Part shown: positions 46,741 through 60,170 of the stretch, piece by piece
Numbering within the stretch: the stretch's first letter is position 1
Layout of the letters: every line of letters begins with the position of its first letter
Source: Straminergon stramineum
Taxonomy: Eukaryota; Streptophyta; Bryopsida; Hypnales; Calliergonaceae
NCBI GenBank assembly: GCA_963920665.1
Contig: OY987266.1
Location: 26,400,248-26,464,247 of the forward strand
Direction: 5' to 3'
Length of the DNA: 64,000 nt
Made by a program: the position numbers and the translations under genes
Notes under the pieces: generated by a model
Databases searched by the model: none
The model's input: only the letters and a program-made list of their open reading frames with translations
Told to the model about the DNA's origin: nothing

Positions 46741-49559
46741 TGTATCACATAAAAACATATGTTTATATTGATTTGATTTGGATTTCCAAAGGCGAATAGT
46801 TGGTGGAAAATCAAACAACCAAGCGAATGGAGAAAAAAGTGAGGTTGTGGTAAGAACCACGATTTAGGGGTTGATGTGGGAGCTTGTTAACGATCTTGAG
46901 GTGCCCTACATCTTGTCATAGCTTAGGAATGGGGTAGTGGATCAGCCACTTATTCTTGCTTCATTAGTAATGTCAAGCCACAGGTTATTTAAACTAGTTG
47001 ACAAGCTCAATAGATATGGGTTGAAATTTAGAGTGGTTGGTTAACCATTGACACATTGAACCAAGTGACCAAGTTAATGATTTGGCGACCAAATTTGGCT
47101 TTCAGTTGGTTATATTACGTCAATCAACTAGTCTCTTTCTTATTTGGTGTTTTAGTCTTCATCCATATTGATTTTGTTATTTTATTTTACTCTTATTAAA
47201 ATTTTACAAATACTAGTATTGATTTGGCTTTATTGCATAGTTGAAAGGTAACTATTGTTTTACCTTTCTTGTATAATTTTTATAAAATAGTTAGAAAAAT
47301 AAAATAAAACCATTTGGCTAAAGTTTGGAGGTCCACATATATTAAAGATGAAGCATGGATTGGTCCAAATTGCCTTGGGTATCTAAGAAAATATCTTAGG
47401 AAGTTTTTTGAGGGGTATGAGTAGTGTGAAGTTTGAGTTTGGTAAAAGAGTTTTTGGAGACCAAATGTGAGGAGAGATCTTATGATGTATGAGAAGTTTT
47501 ACAATAAAAATTAGAGGAGTTGTTTATTTTAGTGTTATGAATCCAAAAAGTTTTTTTTTATTTGAATTGGAGTTGACATTCAACATTTGTGCTAGTTTGA
47601 GTGGAGGAAGGTCTGTTGTCTCTAATATAGAAAGGCAAATACTTCAATCAACCATAGGAGATGGACAAATCTTTTGTTTGCAATGAAAATTTAAAAGACT
47701 GTGGAAAGTTTTGTTAGATTTCATGGAGCTATTACTTGTTTAATTTAACATGTTTTTAAATGAATTGTGAGTGTTGAAGTAAACAAGGGTCTATTGCCCA
47801 TAATTCTAAGAGCCAAAACTTTGAGTGGCGATAAAAGTCAAATTGAGTGTTAGGATGTTTTTAAATTTGGAGGAAAAGATTGTGATAGCTTTTTAGAAAG
47901 CTACCATTCATCTTCTTTAAACCTTTGATTCAACAATGACACTAAATTCAAGTTTGGCCACAAAGTTGAAGTTGGAAAAATTGAAGACTTGTATGTTGCG
48001 GTTTGTGGCTTTTTTTTCTTTATAAGCTTTATTGTTGTGGGTGGTGTGGGTTATACCATTGCTTAGCCTCGGTTTGTGTTGTGGCAACAAAGTAGAGTTT
48101 TACACCCACATAGTTGAGATTTGTTATATTCTCGTCGATAAGGTAGGATTGATAACTAATAGACCGTAAGTTTGAAAATTTAGGAGCCATATTCATTGAT
48201 AGTATCTTGTGGTATGCCGCCAATTTTGCCCATCCTATATCTCATGGTTCTTTATCCCTAACTTGACCCATTAACCACCATAGAGCCAAAACATAATAGG
48301 CCAATGAGGAGTAGTTCCACAGAGGTATAGAAGATTCAATGATTGAGACTCAAAATTTGTACCTAACTAAGTCTTTTTATGTTCTTGAGCCATTCATAGT
48401 CGCAACCATAATCCTTATGATTTTCCAACGCAAACCTCTCTCTACTTGACATTGTCCATTGTAGGTAGATTTTATACTCTTTTTAAAATTAATTAAAAAT
48501 ACCTATTATGAGTGAGTTCGAACTTTGGGAGGTATGTTATCTCTATAGGAAGACAAAAGAAATCCCAAGGTCATCAATTGCAAGATTTTAAAAGGTCAAT
48601 CACATCCAATTGCATATCAATTACTATAAGTTGTAGGACTACTTATCATGTCAACTATCATGGTCTTTTAGCTTTCTCTAATTGTTCATCTTCTTCACCT
48701 TATTCCAGCTTTATCTTCAACTCCTATTGGTATCTCCATCCATCATCATTTTAATTTATCACCATCCTTCTTCAATTGAATTCTTATCCATATCTCATTC
48801 ACAGCACATTCTTTATTTATTTTTATTATTTAATTATTCTCTCAATTGAATTTTCTAATTCTTTCGATCAGTATCAGACTCCCAACTGTGATACGCTCCC
48901 TACCAATCGGTTCAGTCTTCTCTCTATATTTTGACACTCAAACCTCCAGTTATTCTCACCATTGATTCTCTCCACAGTTAGCATCTCACACAACTTTATT
49001 AATTCATCAATTCAGTATTCCATTCGCTCAATATACTCCCAATTGGATTTTTACACATAACTTCAAAACACAACCATTACACTCTCACACCATCACAATT
49101 TATCCAATTGATCTTAGACACAGATCATACACAATTCCGATTCACTCATTTTTAACACAATTGTTCACACACACCAATAACACAACACACAATTTCACAC
49201 ACTTACACAATTTGGCAAACATTCACTTCTATATTCCAGAAATCAAACACAAAATTACAAAAAAACACAATTGTTTTTACTTCCTGCTGTTGGAAGGAGT
49301 CCCTACACACTCGAGGTCAACTGAATCCGATTGAAAGAAAACCCAACCTAAATAACTACCAGCCGGCCACCATCTAAAACTACCAACTACCCATTGGAAA
49401 ACTAACCTTCTAAATCACAACATCGATCCCAATCGGAATCTACACCGTAACAGCCTAGTATAGACACTACAACTATGCTACCAATTGGTAAACTACAAAT
49501 ATAACACCCAAAAACTACCAATTGATAAAACTAAATTTTAAAAATCCGACTACATCCAT
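46741..49559. other. Intergenic AT-rich DNA, no gene recognised
   Basis: I see only short shadow frames. From about 48780 to 49300 one strand is unusually rich in C and A (many CACAC, TTCACAC and CTCAC words), forming a strand-asymmetric low-complexity stretch. Confidence 0.4.
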
Positions 49560-50110
49560 GTTAAATCTCTACCCCCAAAAATTATGTCCTTGCCCAAACA
49601 TGATTATGTCCCTGCCCATACCATAAAAGTTCTACCTACACCATAAAAGTCCCTACCTAGACACAATAGAATCCTTACTTTGTCAATTCATCTACTCTCA
49701 GATACTCTCAAAATCAAAAGGTTTTGGAGGTGTCTTCAAATGTAGAAGTTTTCAAGAGTGTCTTAAAATCTCATTGTTTCAAGAATGAAATTCAAGACCT
49801 TGCATTTGTGCTCCAATGTCCATAGTTCTTCCTACATATTCCATTTTTGCAACATATTTGTTTTTTCAATTTGCGATTGGAGTTTTGAGAGTTTGAAGGT
49901 GAGTATAATATACCTTTAGAAAGGAATTTTGAAGACCTTTCCAACAACACATTACACACTTTATTGTAATCACTAAATGAAAAAGAAATTAACGTTTGTA
50001 CCTCGCCTTTACTTACGTTTGCACTTGGCCAGGCCTCTACACCTCTCCCCAACTTGCATTTGTGCCTAGGCAAGTGTCTATACTCCTTATTGAGTCCCTA
50101 ACTTGTGTCT
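49560..50110 (+). repeat. Dispersed repeat family R1, longest copy
   Basis: It is the plus-orientation counterpart of 44130-44660. It opens with repeated GTCCCTGCCCA/AAGTCCCTACC words, passes through AGGTTTTGGAGGTGTC and the conserved CAATTTGCGATTGGAGTTTT, and ends in repeated TTTGCACTTGG/CTTGCATTTG words. Non-coding, boundaries approximate. Confidence 0.6.
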
Positions 50111-51284
50111 ACGCTTAGAGAAACGCTCGTGTTCTATTTGACTTGCGTCTACACTTGAATTGGCCTGCCATGTGTCGAATACTATGGATAATGTAAGTCC
50201 ACATCAACTTTTCTTTACCTTACCAAATAGTCAACTACATTGGATGGGCGAATCAAATGGAGGGCATGTGGGCAGTTCGTCCAATATGACTACCATGAGG
50301 CAATCCTCTCTAGCATCTTGTGCTCTTGTCTTCTCCTACTCTCGTAACCTCAAGAGTTTGCCATATTACAATTAGACTTTAGCAACAGCTATGGTAGAAG
50401 ATCCATCACCCATTTCTATTGTCAAATGTCATTCATACAATGCTATTGTCACAAAGTTTTTAGGCCTAGAAGTTATTGTCGAGACACCAAAATTTACGTG
50501 CAATGATAGTAGTTGTAAGTAATGATTATTTTTCCATTTGTGGTATTGGATCAAATTCATCTTGTTCTAGACAATCTTGTTGTTACTTGATTTTCTAATG
50601 TCATGCAATAAGACTAAAATCTGGTCATTACATTCTTGCACCATATTTTCTTTTGGATTGATTTTCTACTCTTGTGATTCACCTTGGTTGGGAGTAAAGG
50701 TCATCTTCATTCTAGAAGACATCCATTCTAAGAGACATCTTCATTTTAGGGGTCAATTATTAAGAATTTCTTTGGGTTGAATCTATTTCTCTCAATTAGT
50801 AACATGTCAATTCTCTTAAATGGCAACATGCAATTCGAACTTTTAAATGTTGGTATTAGCATAGAAATAACGCTTGCAAGGAATTATAAACTTCAATTGG
50901 AAACAATACCTTCTTTGAAATGGTTTTATAATGCCATGTAAACACAAGTCCTTAGTTTCCAAAATGTTATTCAAAATTTGGATCTCAAGAATTTGATAAT
51001 TGATCCTTATTTTAATTAATTGATTTTTTTATCCCATCTAACAATCATCCACATCACTTTTCATCCAATGCCAAAAACAACAAATGTATTTCATCCAACA
51101 AAGTCAATTACCAAAAAATCATCTAAATCCATTTATCTCCATTCATCCCCATTCATCCTCTTGGAACACATTTATAGGCATATGTTTTTACCCTAAACCG
51201 CAAGCATAGGCATCTTATTCTAAAATTACTCAAGGCTCAACACTCATTGCTCAATGCTCAACAATTATTGCTCTAAGTTACAAT
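50111..51284. other. Intergenic AT-rich DNA
   Basis: No gene or clear repeat structure was recognised. Confidence 0.4.
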
Positions 51285-52425
51285 TGTAGAAAATATTAAA
51301 TGTCTCCTTAAGGTAGCTAACACAATATAAAAATTTGGTAATGCAATACAACACATATTATAATATATGTAATATTTGCTTTCATTCATGTCTTATACTC
51401 TGAACACTATTTTCCAGCATCATACTTTTGATAGAAGACTATTTTGATTCAAGTGACCTCTTCTCCTAAACCCTACTACTTAACACTCATTATAATGTTA
51501 GAAAATTCATTGTCACTAACCTCGGACTATTCTTAATTCTTGCAAAACAAGTTTTTAGGTCCTATGGCACTACTAATATGTTTTGTGCCAATTAATTGTC
51601 AAGTATGAAGTTTTTATCTTTCATGATAAATTTTGGTGTTGTAGATGTGTGCTCCTTTCTTTGCTCACCATTGCACCTTCGCTCCCTTTTATGACACTAT
51701 GCCTACTTATAATGGCTATTGGGCTCAAACTACTATCAAAAGTGCATGTAAATCTATAATCAACACTACATTGAAAGTCATTGTCACCACTCTTAAATTG
51801 CTCCATTTGAAATCCAATTTGGCTTGTGTCCACCCAAGCAACTTGAATTCCAAAACTTGGTCCTCATTGTATACCCTAGGGATGTTTATTTTGATACATA
51901 TGAGTACATGTGACTTGGAATTTTCAAGTTGTAATGTTACATCATGTCATGTCATGACACGTCATGATTTTGTCAAGATTGACAACTGTAAAGCTTAAAC
52001 TCTAAACTTTTTAGGACTTTATTTTTCACTATTTTATAACAATCATGGATGGAAAATCAAATGCATCTCTACTATTTATCATGTTAGTTTAACTTATGTT
52101 GTTTTTTCAAGAGAATTTTATAATATTACATCTAAAAAATTGAATAATTCATTAGAGGGACTTTGGTTTGGATGATGTCATGCGTCACATCATCCTTGAT
52201 ACATATCGTGTCTTGGACAACCTTGGTGTACTTTAATGCCAAACTACCATACATGCTGTGCCATTGAGATCCTAATTGATAATCAAAATAAATAAGAAAA
52301 TTCTTTGGAATCAAGGTGCACTTTAAAAATATCGTGGTCCTTGCATGATGTTTGGGTCTTTGATATGCTCTTTGGTGAGGCTTGGCTTCCACATGGCATT
52401 GGCACATGCATGGTGGGGAATGCTA
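51285..52425. repeat. Dispersed 1.2-kb repeat, copy B, with a nested insertion
   Basis: Collinear with 27838-29045. Copy B lacks the 430-bp segment seen in copy A. It has an extra stretch of about 320 bp (about 51900-52215) that is the second copy of the dispersed repeat at 12310-12690. Comparing the two copies therefore dates two later insertions. Confidence 0.6.
51900..52215. repeat. Dispersed MITE-like repeat, copy 2, nested in copy B
   Basis: It matches 12310-12690, for example GGATGGAAAATCAAAT, TTTATCATGTTA and GAGAATTTTATAATATT. CATGTCATGTCATGACACG near one end gives local dyad symmetry. It is absent from the corresponding place in copy A. Confidence 0.55.
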
Positions 52426-54930
52426 AGCAATTTTAATATTGAAGGTTGTTTTTAAGTGACATGATGCAAATGTTTTAATTTCTAAACTAGCTTACCCTCA
52501 TGGTATGCATTGGTGTACCTTCACTCTTTCAAGAAACCCTTCCAATTGTTCAAGCTCATATTGTAGGGTATATTGTAGGCTCATAGCCTAAAGTCATCTT
52601 TGGTGTATTATAGCCGAATCATTATTTAAAATATGAAGTACTAGGTCAACAATTCATTTTTTATTAATAAATTATTTGGCAATTATAAAAAAAAAATTCT
52701 TAAAACTTTCGGCAAAACTTCAAATAATCTTAGAAGTTGAATGGTTTCTTCATTGCACTAGAAAGTGATAATCTTGATTTTCAATTAACTCACAACTTTT
52801 CATAGTGTCTTTGCTTTGTTGTAAAAGTAGAAGAATGACCTAGGATTCTGTTGTCAGGTAGAGAGGAATTGCCTTGGAAAAATGTTGGGTTTCTAGCTTC
52901 AACTAGAATTGGCCCAAGATATGAGGGATCCCATGATCAAGTGATAAATGAACCCATAAAATACCTAAAATACCTCAAGTCATCCTCATGTAGTGTTTAT
53001 AAGTCAAATAAAACATCAAAAGTTGATTGGGGGTAGTAGAAGTTGAGTATAAACCTCCAAAGTCCTTAGAAGAAGTGTCTGATATTTGGTTGAGTGTCAA
53101 TTTTTTTCCAAAATTCCTAATGAAGAGTGTGATAGCTTTTCAAAAATCTAATACAAAAGTCTATAAATTTTTCAAATTTCAAGTAAAAATATCATATTGT
53201 CTACCTTCCATAGCCATTCAAAGTTTCTTCTCTCCAAATTAAAAGCAAATCCTCACTACTTTACTTCTTAGCCCATATCTTTTTTATTATAACTCCAAAC
53301 TAAGCGAATGATAGCTTTTTGAAAAGCTAACAACTCATTACATACTCATCCCAAATCTTAAAAGAAAATACATTCTCATCAAAAACATATGAGTCCTCGA
53401 AAATTTTGCCCTCAAACTGTAAGACAATTAATCCTCATAGACTCCATCATCCATAACTTTCTCATAAAAAATCCAAATGAAGTGAGTGATAGGCTTTTGG
53501 AATCACCATTAGGGGAGATTTGAACCTAAAAAATGGTCGTCAATTTTCCTTACTACTTTTGTGATAAGAGAAGTTAAAACGTAAATACAAATATTGCCAC
53601 TGTAGCATTAATATCCAAGTAGGCTACACATTGGAGCATTTTGTTTAGTCAAAAGCGTGTGGTGACTTCACGCAACTATTAGTCATCATTATAGAAAGAT
53701 ATTGTGAGATTTGTCTTTTTGCCTCTTTTAACACATGTCTCTTTGCTCAACGGCTTCTCTGTAGGATCTCGCCTACAATAACAACTTACCTGGTTGCCTT
53801 GACACTTGGCAATTGAATTGGATAAGTGTTGCAAAAAATTTGTATTACTCTTTGGTGGCATCCCTAATAGCTTAGTTTTAGCTTTAGAATTTGAGGTTGT
53901 GGATTTTTGAGCTAGCAAGGCCCAAGGACTTGGCGACCAAGTACTTGGATGCAAAGGCTATTATTGAATATCCGAGTTACTCGTGAGGACAACGTCTTCA
54001 AAAATTTTATCGATATTAAGAGCTTGTTGTGGTGCATTGCAGGTTTTAGGTTCCTTTTATAATTCAATGAATGGTCTTTGCATATTTAATCTTGTTGTCC
54101 TAATTATGTTGGGCTAGGTATATTTAAAGAATTTGAAAACTCTCTCAGTTCGAATTCGAAATTCCGAATGAGCTCATTTCACATTCCAAACAACTCTCTC
54201 TCCAATTTGCTTACAATCTCTCATTCCTTACACAATGCATTCAAGTAATTTGAACCCAAATTGATTGTTGATAGAGGTGCGTACTAGGATGACTTTATAG
54301 CAAGTCGACATTGATAAAAGCTTTGCATTGAGACTAAGAGTGTGACTAACCCTAATTTTGTTGTTGGATGATGTAGTTGTTGTTTTGTGAACCATAATTG
54401 AGAGCAGGATTAACAAATGAGGTAGTGAAGGTCATAGTGGAGGACAACAATACCTTGCAAATCTTGTTTTGTTGAAGATATTTCTATGACTATTCTCATT
54501 AAGTTTATTTTCAAGAATTTTGGAATTTGGAAATGCGGCCCCGCTTTGTCATGCAAGCTGTCACTCTATACAACAATTTGGACGAGGATGGAGAATCTAT
54601 TCCAAGATGTTTTGAGGTGGGCTTGTGGGTATTGTTGCAACCAAGATTGAGAGGTGGGGCACAATAGAGATGTTAGAAAGCATGGAGGGGAAAGCATTGA
54701 AGGTGCATACAAAGCTCGTATTCTAAAATTTGTTGTTAGTAGGAGCAAATGTTCATACATGATCGTTCAACATGTATATCAATATCAACAGCTTGAATTG
54801 GATCCAAATCTCCCTATCCCAATTTAGAGTTGTGGAATGAATTGTAAGTTTACAACTTTGCATTGTTATTTTTTTCAAAATTCTAATTTCATATGAATTA
54901 GAAATTCTTGTTTATTTCAATCTTTGTTTT
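52426..54930. other. Intergenic AT-rich DNA
   Basis: No gene was recognised. The word GATAGCTTTTNNAAAAGCTA recurs near 53120, 53310 and 53490, and also at 47890, which hints at another old dispersed repeat. Confidence 0.35.
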
Positions 54931-54937
54931 GATGGTA

Positions 54938-55755
54938 GGATTTTGTTGTCAACAAATTTGTATCCTTCGGAGTATGAGAATTCTGTGGATGTAAAGAGTA
55001 TCATGTTTGTCATTATGGTTGTGCACACGGATTTAGGAGCACCATACAAAGGAGGATAGACACCCAAAGAACTTCTAAGTGATCAACTTTTTTTCTATAA
55101 TGCAAAGTATCATCCTCCAACCATGAATGGCACATATGGGCATTTAGAGCCCATTCCATTAGAAAATTTCAATGACCTCGCATGGCCTCTTCATGACATG
55201 TTAACTATAGAATCCTATAGAGCTTGCTTGTGCTCAGATTTTCTATCATCCATGAAGCCTGCAACTAGGAGTAGATAGATTCACTTGCAATGGTTCATGC
55301 CACTACATGTTATGGTTGACCTCTTTTCAATGGCTCCTATCATTCACAAAACAAACATTATATTTGTCTTTCGAGATGTTTCCGAAATTTTGCTCGAATC
55401 AATCATGGATTGTGGATGGGATGCCAAAGTAAGTAGGGGAGATGATGTAATCAAATGCAAAGTGGATCATAGCACAATAGTGTTCCATTTTTAGATTGCC
55501 AGGTCTGTATTGTACACTACCTTTCAGTTCAATCAGGAATGCATGATGGACGGGTCACAGTGGGTGCCTATGGATCAAACTGGACGCATTGAGATTATGA
55601 ATGTAAAGTGCAAGTACGGGGACAAGAGTGTAGATGTAGAAGTTGGGAAAGGTTGGCTTCTAAGTAATGTGAGACAAGAAATTTCATTCACCTTAGCCGA
55701 TGAATGCCCTCTTGACTTCAGTCTTCGTATCATTCAGAAGAACTTGCTACTTTGA
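54938..55755 (+). pseudogene. Transposon-like coding remnant, one frame with three stops
   Basis: One frame stays open for about 270 codons except for TAG at 55057-55059, 55276-55278 and 55492-55494, with no shift. The composition is protein-like. The visible parts include a GTYGHLEP stretch, a CGWDAKVSRGDDVIKC stretch and a GRIEIMNVKCKYGDKSVDVE stretch, which is beta-strand-like and hydrophilic. I do not recognise the family. The absence of introns and the presence of only stop codons suggest a recently inactivated transposon protein. It may belong with the minus-strand remnant at 57735-60170. Confidence 0.5.
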
Positions 55756-57734
55756 AGGTATGCTTCCAAGACTTTTATCCCTATGAATTTTTATGTTAGT
55801 CTTGATTTTGATTTTAAGTCTAAAGCTTTGAATTGTGCATTTTGTGATGTATTAGGTAAATAGAAGGACTGAGAAGACAACAACTATAGGAAAGATTTTA
55901 CCTTTCACTAAAATTGAAGTATATGCTACAAACTAACACACTTGTCACAACTCTCAACTTTGTTATGAAGTTAAAGATTTTCTCATAAGACTTCAATGCA
56001 AAAATTTAGCTTAAATTTTAGAAGGAATTTTTTTAAGCTTCGGGTTGAAGCTCTATTTTTGAAGCTGGTGTGAAGCTCTTGCTGTTTTGCTATGTGTTCT
56101 TTAAGAATCTCTAAAGGTAATTTCAAATGCTCTCTTATTCATGCTGCAACTTTTTGTCAAACAATTAGAACTTGCAATGTCATTTATACTATTATCAATA
56201 TATATTTAGTGTTGCCCATCGGTGCTCAGACAAGTTTATTGAGTGAAAGCATGCATTGTGAGCATCTATTTTGGATGAAGTTGAAAGTACTAAGAGAGAT
56301 TGAAGTTGAGGTGTTTCAAGATTGAAGCTTTGCTTGCTGGTTTTCTAGTAACGATCCTTGGAGACAAAATTTTACTCGAAGTTGAATGGAAGAAGTGCAT
56401 TTTATTTATAATACCAAATTTTCTAGAATATAATTCTAACTTTCATTTGTTGTGTGCCTCAATGGCTAGTATGAATCGGCTAATTATTTTGTATTAGTTC
56501 TTTTCCATAGGTTTGTGGATCGCCTCTCTCATCATGTATTGGAAGATCCAAGATGGAAGTCTACCCTAGTGAATTCACACTCTATTGGTTTCGAAGAGAG
56601 TTGCCAGTGTTGTAGCTATAGGAGTTGCTCTTGGTCAACATGTGGCCGAGCCTCTAATCAAACTATATAATGGGTTCATGACATAGATTGAAACTGTTAG
56701 GTAGTTCATGACAGCTCAAGTGTAGTTCATGACAACATCAATTGGGCAAATTTTCCATCTGCTTTTCCCTTTTTGGTTTACTTGGTTCCATTTCAATCAT
56801 GTACTTTCTTGATCATTTTGATGTAAGCAATGTTGTCGATTTCAAACTTATGCGGTCATACGACACACAACTGGGTTGTATTGGGGGTGCTTTGGATGAC
56901 TTTGTTTTTGATGGGTGGCTAGACAATTTAGCCTCGACAAATGTTAGTACAATAAGTTAACATGATGACATGAGTGTCCAATAAGTTTGCTTTTATATTG
57001 GTGGTGTTGTATTCGTTTTTTCAATTCATTTGAATGACTATTTGTACATTTTACTACCTACCTTTCATTGAACTCAAGTAGAAGTATCTGCTAAGGATCA
57101 ACACTCTCATTGCAATTCTTGGCATGGTTCTCAACTTCAAGATCTTCTATGTTGGAATTTGGCACCCATTTCAACCCCTGTCGAGTACAATTTTGTCTCC
57201 ACATTTCCCAATGTGCTTTTGCACTGGACATAAGAGATCTCTCCCTACGAGCTAAGACAACAACTTCGATGGTTGCATCATCAGTGTCATCTTGGACATG
57301 GTCTATGGTAGTTGTTTCTTTATTTTGAAGGCGGAGTTGTATTATTCCACTAGAAGAAGTCAACCTCCATTTCAACGAAACCAACCCAACACAAAATGCA
57401 GTTTTCTGCCCAAAAATGCAGAAATTGCATTGGCTACAATGCAATTCTCTGTACTGCCAAAATGTTGAGTGTGCTTGAAATAGGCGGACTTTGCTGCATG
57501 ATGAGAATATTCCATCCCTTGGCATGACCAAACAGACAAGCTGTTATATTCATCTACGAACCAAGTGGCATGCTTCACTAAAACATGCTACATCCGAAAG
57601 TCAAAAAGAATTTCGTAATAGTATGATGATGTGATGTTAATATAAATCCAATTTGATTTTTTTTAAAAGTACTCTTAGAAAGTAATTGATAAAGGGAGAA
57701 ATAGAGTAATAAGAAGTCAAACCATATAATGGAT
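55756..57734. other. Region between two transposon-like remnants
   Basis: A minus-strand frame at 57091-57531 reaches 146 codons. Its second half (residues about 75-146) has a protein-like stretch around VVVLARRERSLMSSAKAHWE, so it may be a further remnant of the same element. I could not identify it. The rest is AT-rich and non-coding. Confidence 0.35.
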
Positions 57735-60170
57735 TACATATTGTTCTCCAAAATAGTGAACATACAGATGACCAAAGCTCTCCACTTTTATTTTGAACAT
57801 ACGTCTTTGTTCATTAGTTAAAGAGAACTTTGTAAAGTATTGCCTTAGTTCATCAAGGGTAGCCCACATCTCTAATAAAGCTCTTTTCTATTCTCCTCTA
57901 CCTTGGAAATTTCTAAATGCATGTACAATGTCTTTCCACACTTTATTTGAGCCTCCAGGAAGTGTGCTATCCTTGAAAATTTTTGAGCAATTAGCTCCAC
58001 TTAAAGATGGTTTATTTGGAATACTATTTGATTTACCACTCAGGTCAATGTCTTTAAAGATCAAAATGTTCCGACCATGGGCACCAGTGGTAGATAGGAC
58101 TCGTTGCATGTCTTCTATGGCTAATTTCTGTTAAGTTGTATCCCAAATGGTCCACAAAAACATGAAGTGCAAATGAAGGATTTTCTCAACAATTTTGTTT
58201 AGACAATGTAGGGTGCACATGTGGACTCGTTCCATGGGTGTTGGCAATACAAGCTTCCAACATCCTATACATTGAGCTGCAAGGAGTGGTCTTGTAGGGA
58301 TTTTAGTGGAGAATAATCCATCCACCCAAGTGATTTTCCTTCTTTGAAACAATTCCATCGCATGAGCCATTGCATTGACTTGAACCTTACTCCTTTCTTG
58401 GTTGTAGTAAATGCAACAGTACCTATTGTTGGCATCGCCTTTCAAGGCATACATACTCTTAATGGTTTTCATGTCTTCTGATAAATGCCATTCTATTCGA
58501 AATTCCCCAACCTTTGGTACTTTTAAAAGTTGACTTGCTTCATGTGCAATGATCAAATTTGGAAGATTTGTTTGGTCAAAAACCCACTTCAACACTTCAT
58601 GTGTTTCCTTCAGTACTTGGAAACTACATATTGGCCAAATTTCACGCTCAAATTGCATGCTGAAATACTCTGGGGTATTAGGTAAGATATTAGAGTCTAG
58701 AGCTCGATTCATGATTGTGGTCAATACCCTCTCCAATTTCTGCATGTGTATGATTTCTACCTCATCGAGTTTTAAAACAAATATCAAAGATTTGTCTTGA
58801 ACCTCTGTAATAGAATATCAACATGCATGTGTGTTAATCGAAGTGATACATTGACTAAGTTTTGGTGATTGAAGTGATCATGTAACGCAATTCTAGTGAT
58901 CAAAGTTCCAAACTTCCAATGATCTAAGTGGGTCAAGTTCTGGTGCTTGAAGTTATCATAGATCTAAATGAATCGAGTTCAATGTGATGATCAAGTTCCA
59001 ATGATTGAAGTGATGAAAGTGATCAAGTTTTTGTGATCATAGAGATGAAGATTTGGCGATCAAGTAATCAAGTTCTGGTGATCAAAGTGATCAAGTTTTG
59101 GCAATTCAATGATCAAGTTCTGGTGATTAGGTAATTAAACTCTATTGATCAAGTGATCAAGTTCTATTGATTGAAGTGACCAAGTTTTGGTCCTGTTTTG
59201 CAAGAATGATGCATTGATCGATCAGTTGATCATCAAGAAAATGATGCAAATGTTGATCTAAGTGAATTCAAGTCTGTCACATTTATTTATCATTATAAGT
59301 TGTTTCTCTTACTGTTTAGTTGCATGACTTGGTTGAAGTTTTGAAATTGAGATGTCACTTTAGGTGTTAAGGGAGATGTTGGAATGCACCTTCAGGTGTA
59401 AAACCATACAACTACACCATAGTACACATTACTACTTCTACGTCAGTGAAGAATGAGTTCTTTTGTGAGAGTTCATACTTTATTGGTTCCTTCACCTTTG
59501 AATTTCTTGTAGGTGAGAGTGTGAGGGTATTTTCTATGTATCGATGCTTTCCTATCAAGTCTTGAAGCTTGTTGTTCATTTCCAACCTCAATTGTTTCAC
59601 CTGATGCAAATTTGGCAAGCATGTCACTCTGATTCTGGAACCTGCAAGCTTCACAACTCCCTAGAATTTCTTGAAGAATGAATTGTACCCATCTCTGGTA
59701 ATACCTATATTATCAGCTATTTCAGGAACTACTTGAGGACTTATGTGTTTTCCAATTTCGTCCATATAGTAATTGACATATTTTTTGCCAACAAATCCCA
59801 TGGAGGGTGAATCTAGCATGGATTTTATTTTAGTCTTGGATACAAAACTTCTTAACATGTGTCCAGATTGCAGTTGTGCATTCTCGTCTCCATATAGCCG
59901 CCCTGACCAACTAGTACTTGCATTGTTTTTATGAACCTTCTTAGCGGTCTCTGGTCCAAGAATGCTTCGTAAAAGTCTCTTTTGAGCTTTAGGATGGCCC
60001 CCAGTTTGAGAAAGATTGCAAAGATCTTTTCGTTGTCTAACTTGCATACGGTACCCAAGTGGAGTTTTCTTTAACCCCTCAAATTTTTGCAATGCGCACT
60101 TTAAAGTAGCTTTAGTCTTTGAAAGTTCATTTCTCACTATTTTGAGTTGTTTCTTGTGTAAATCCATCAA
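57735..60170 (-). pseudogene. Decayed transposase-like gene of unknown family
   Basis: Segments 60170-59661, 59654-59412 and 58787-58131 are all in one frame, separated by an in-frame stop (59661-59663) and a minisatellite. Further coding-like sequence continues to about 57735 with stops and frame changes. The first segment has a Lys/Glu-rich coiled coil and ends GITRDGYNSFFKKF. The third contains FRIEWHLSEDMKTIKSMYAL followed by a cysteine motif CCIYYNQER, where a CxxC pair would be expected but the second Cys is Tyr. EWHL/GD-type blocks followed by CxxC occur in large uncharacterised transposase-like proteins of several eukaryotes, so a mobile origin is likely. No domain name can be given safely. 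Confidence 0.5.
58845..59195. repeat. Minisatellite of about 24-bp units
   Basis: Diverged units of GATCAAGTTCTGGTGATTGA and shortened variants repeat about 12-15 times. The array interrupts the minus-strand transposase-like remnant, in which it carries no plausible coding content. Confidence 0.75.

Noticed and set aside
48780..49300. CA-rich strand-asymmetric stretch as a possible satellite
   Set aside because: There is no regular repeat unit, only low-complexity bias.
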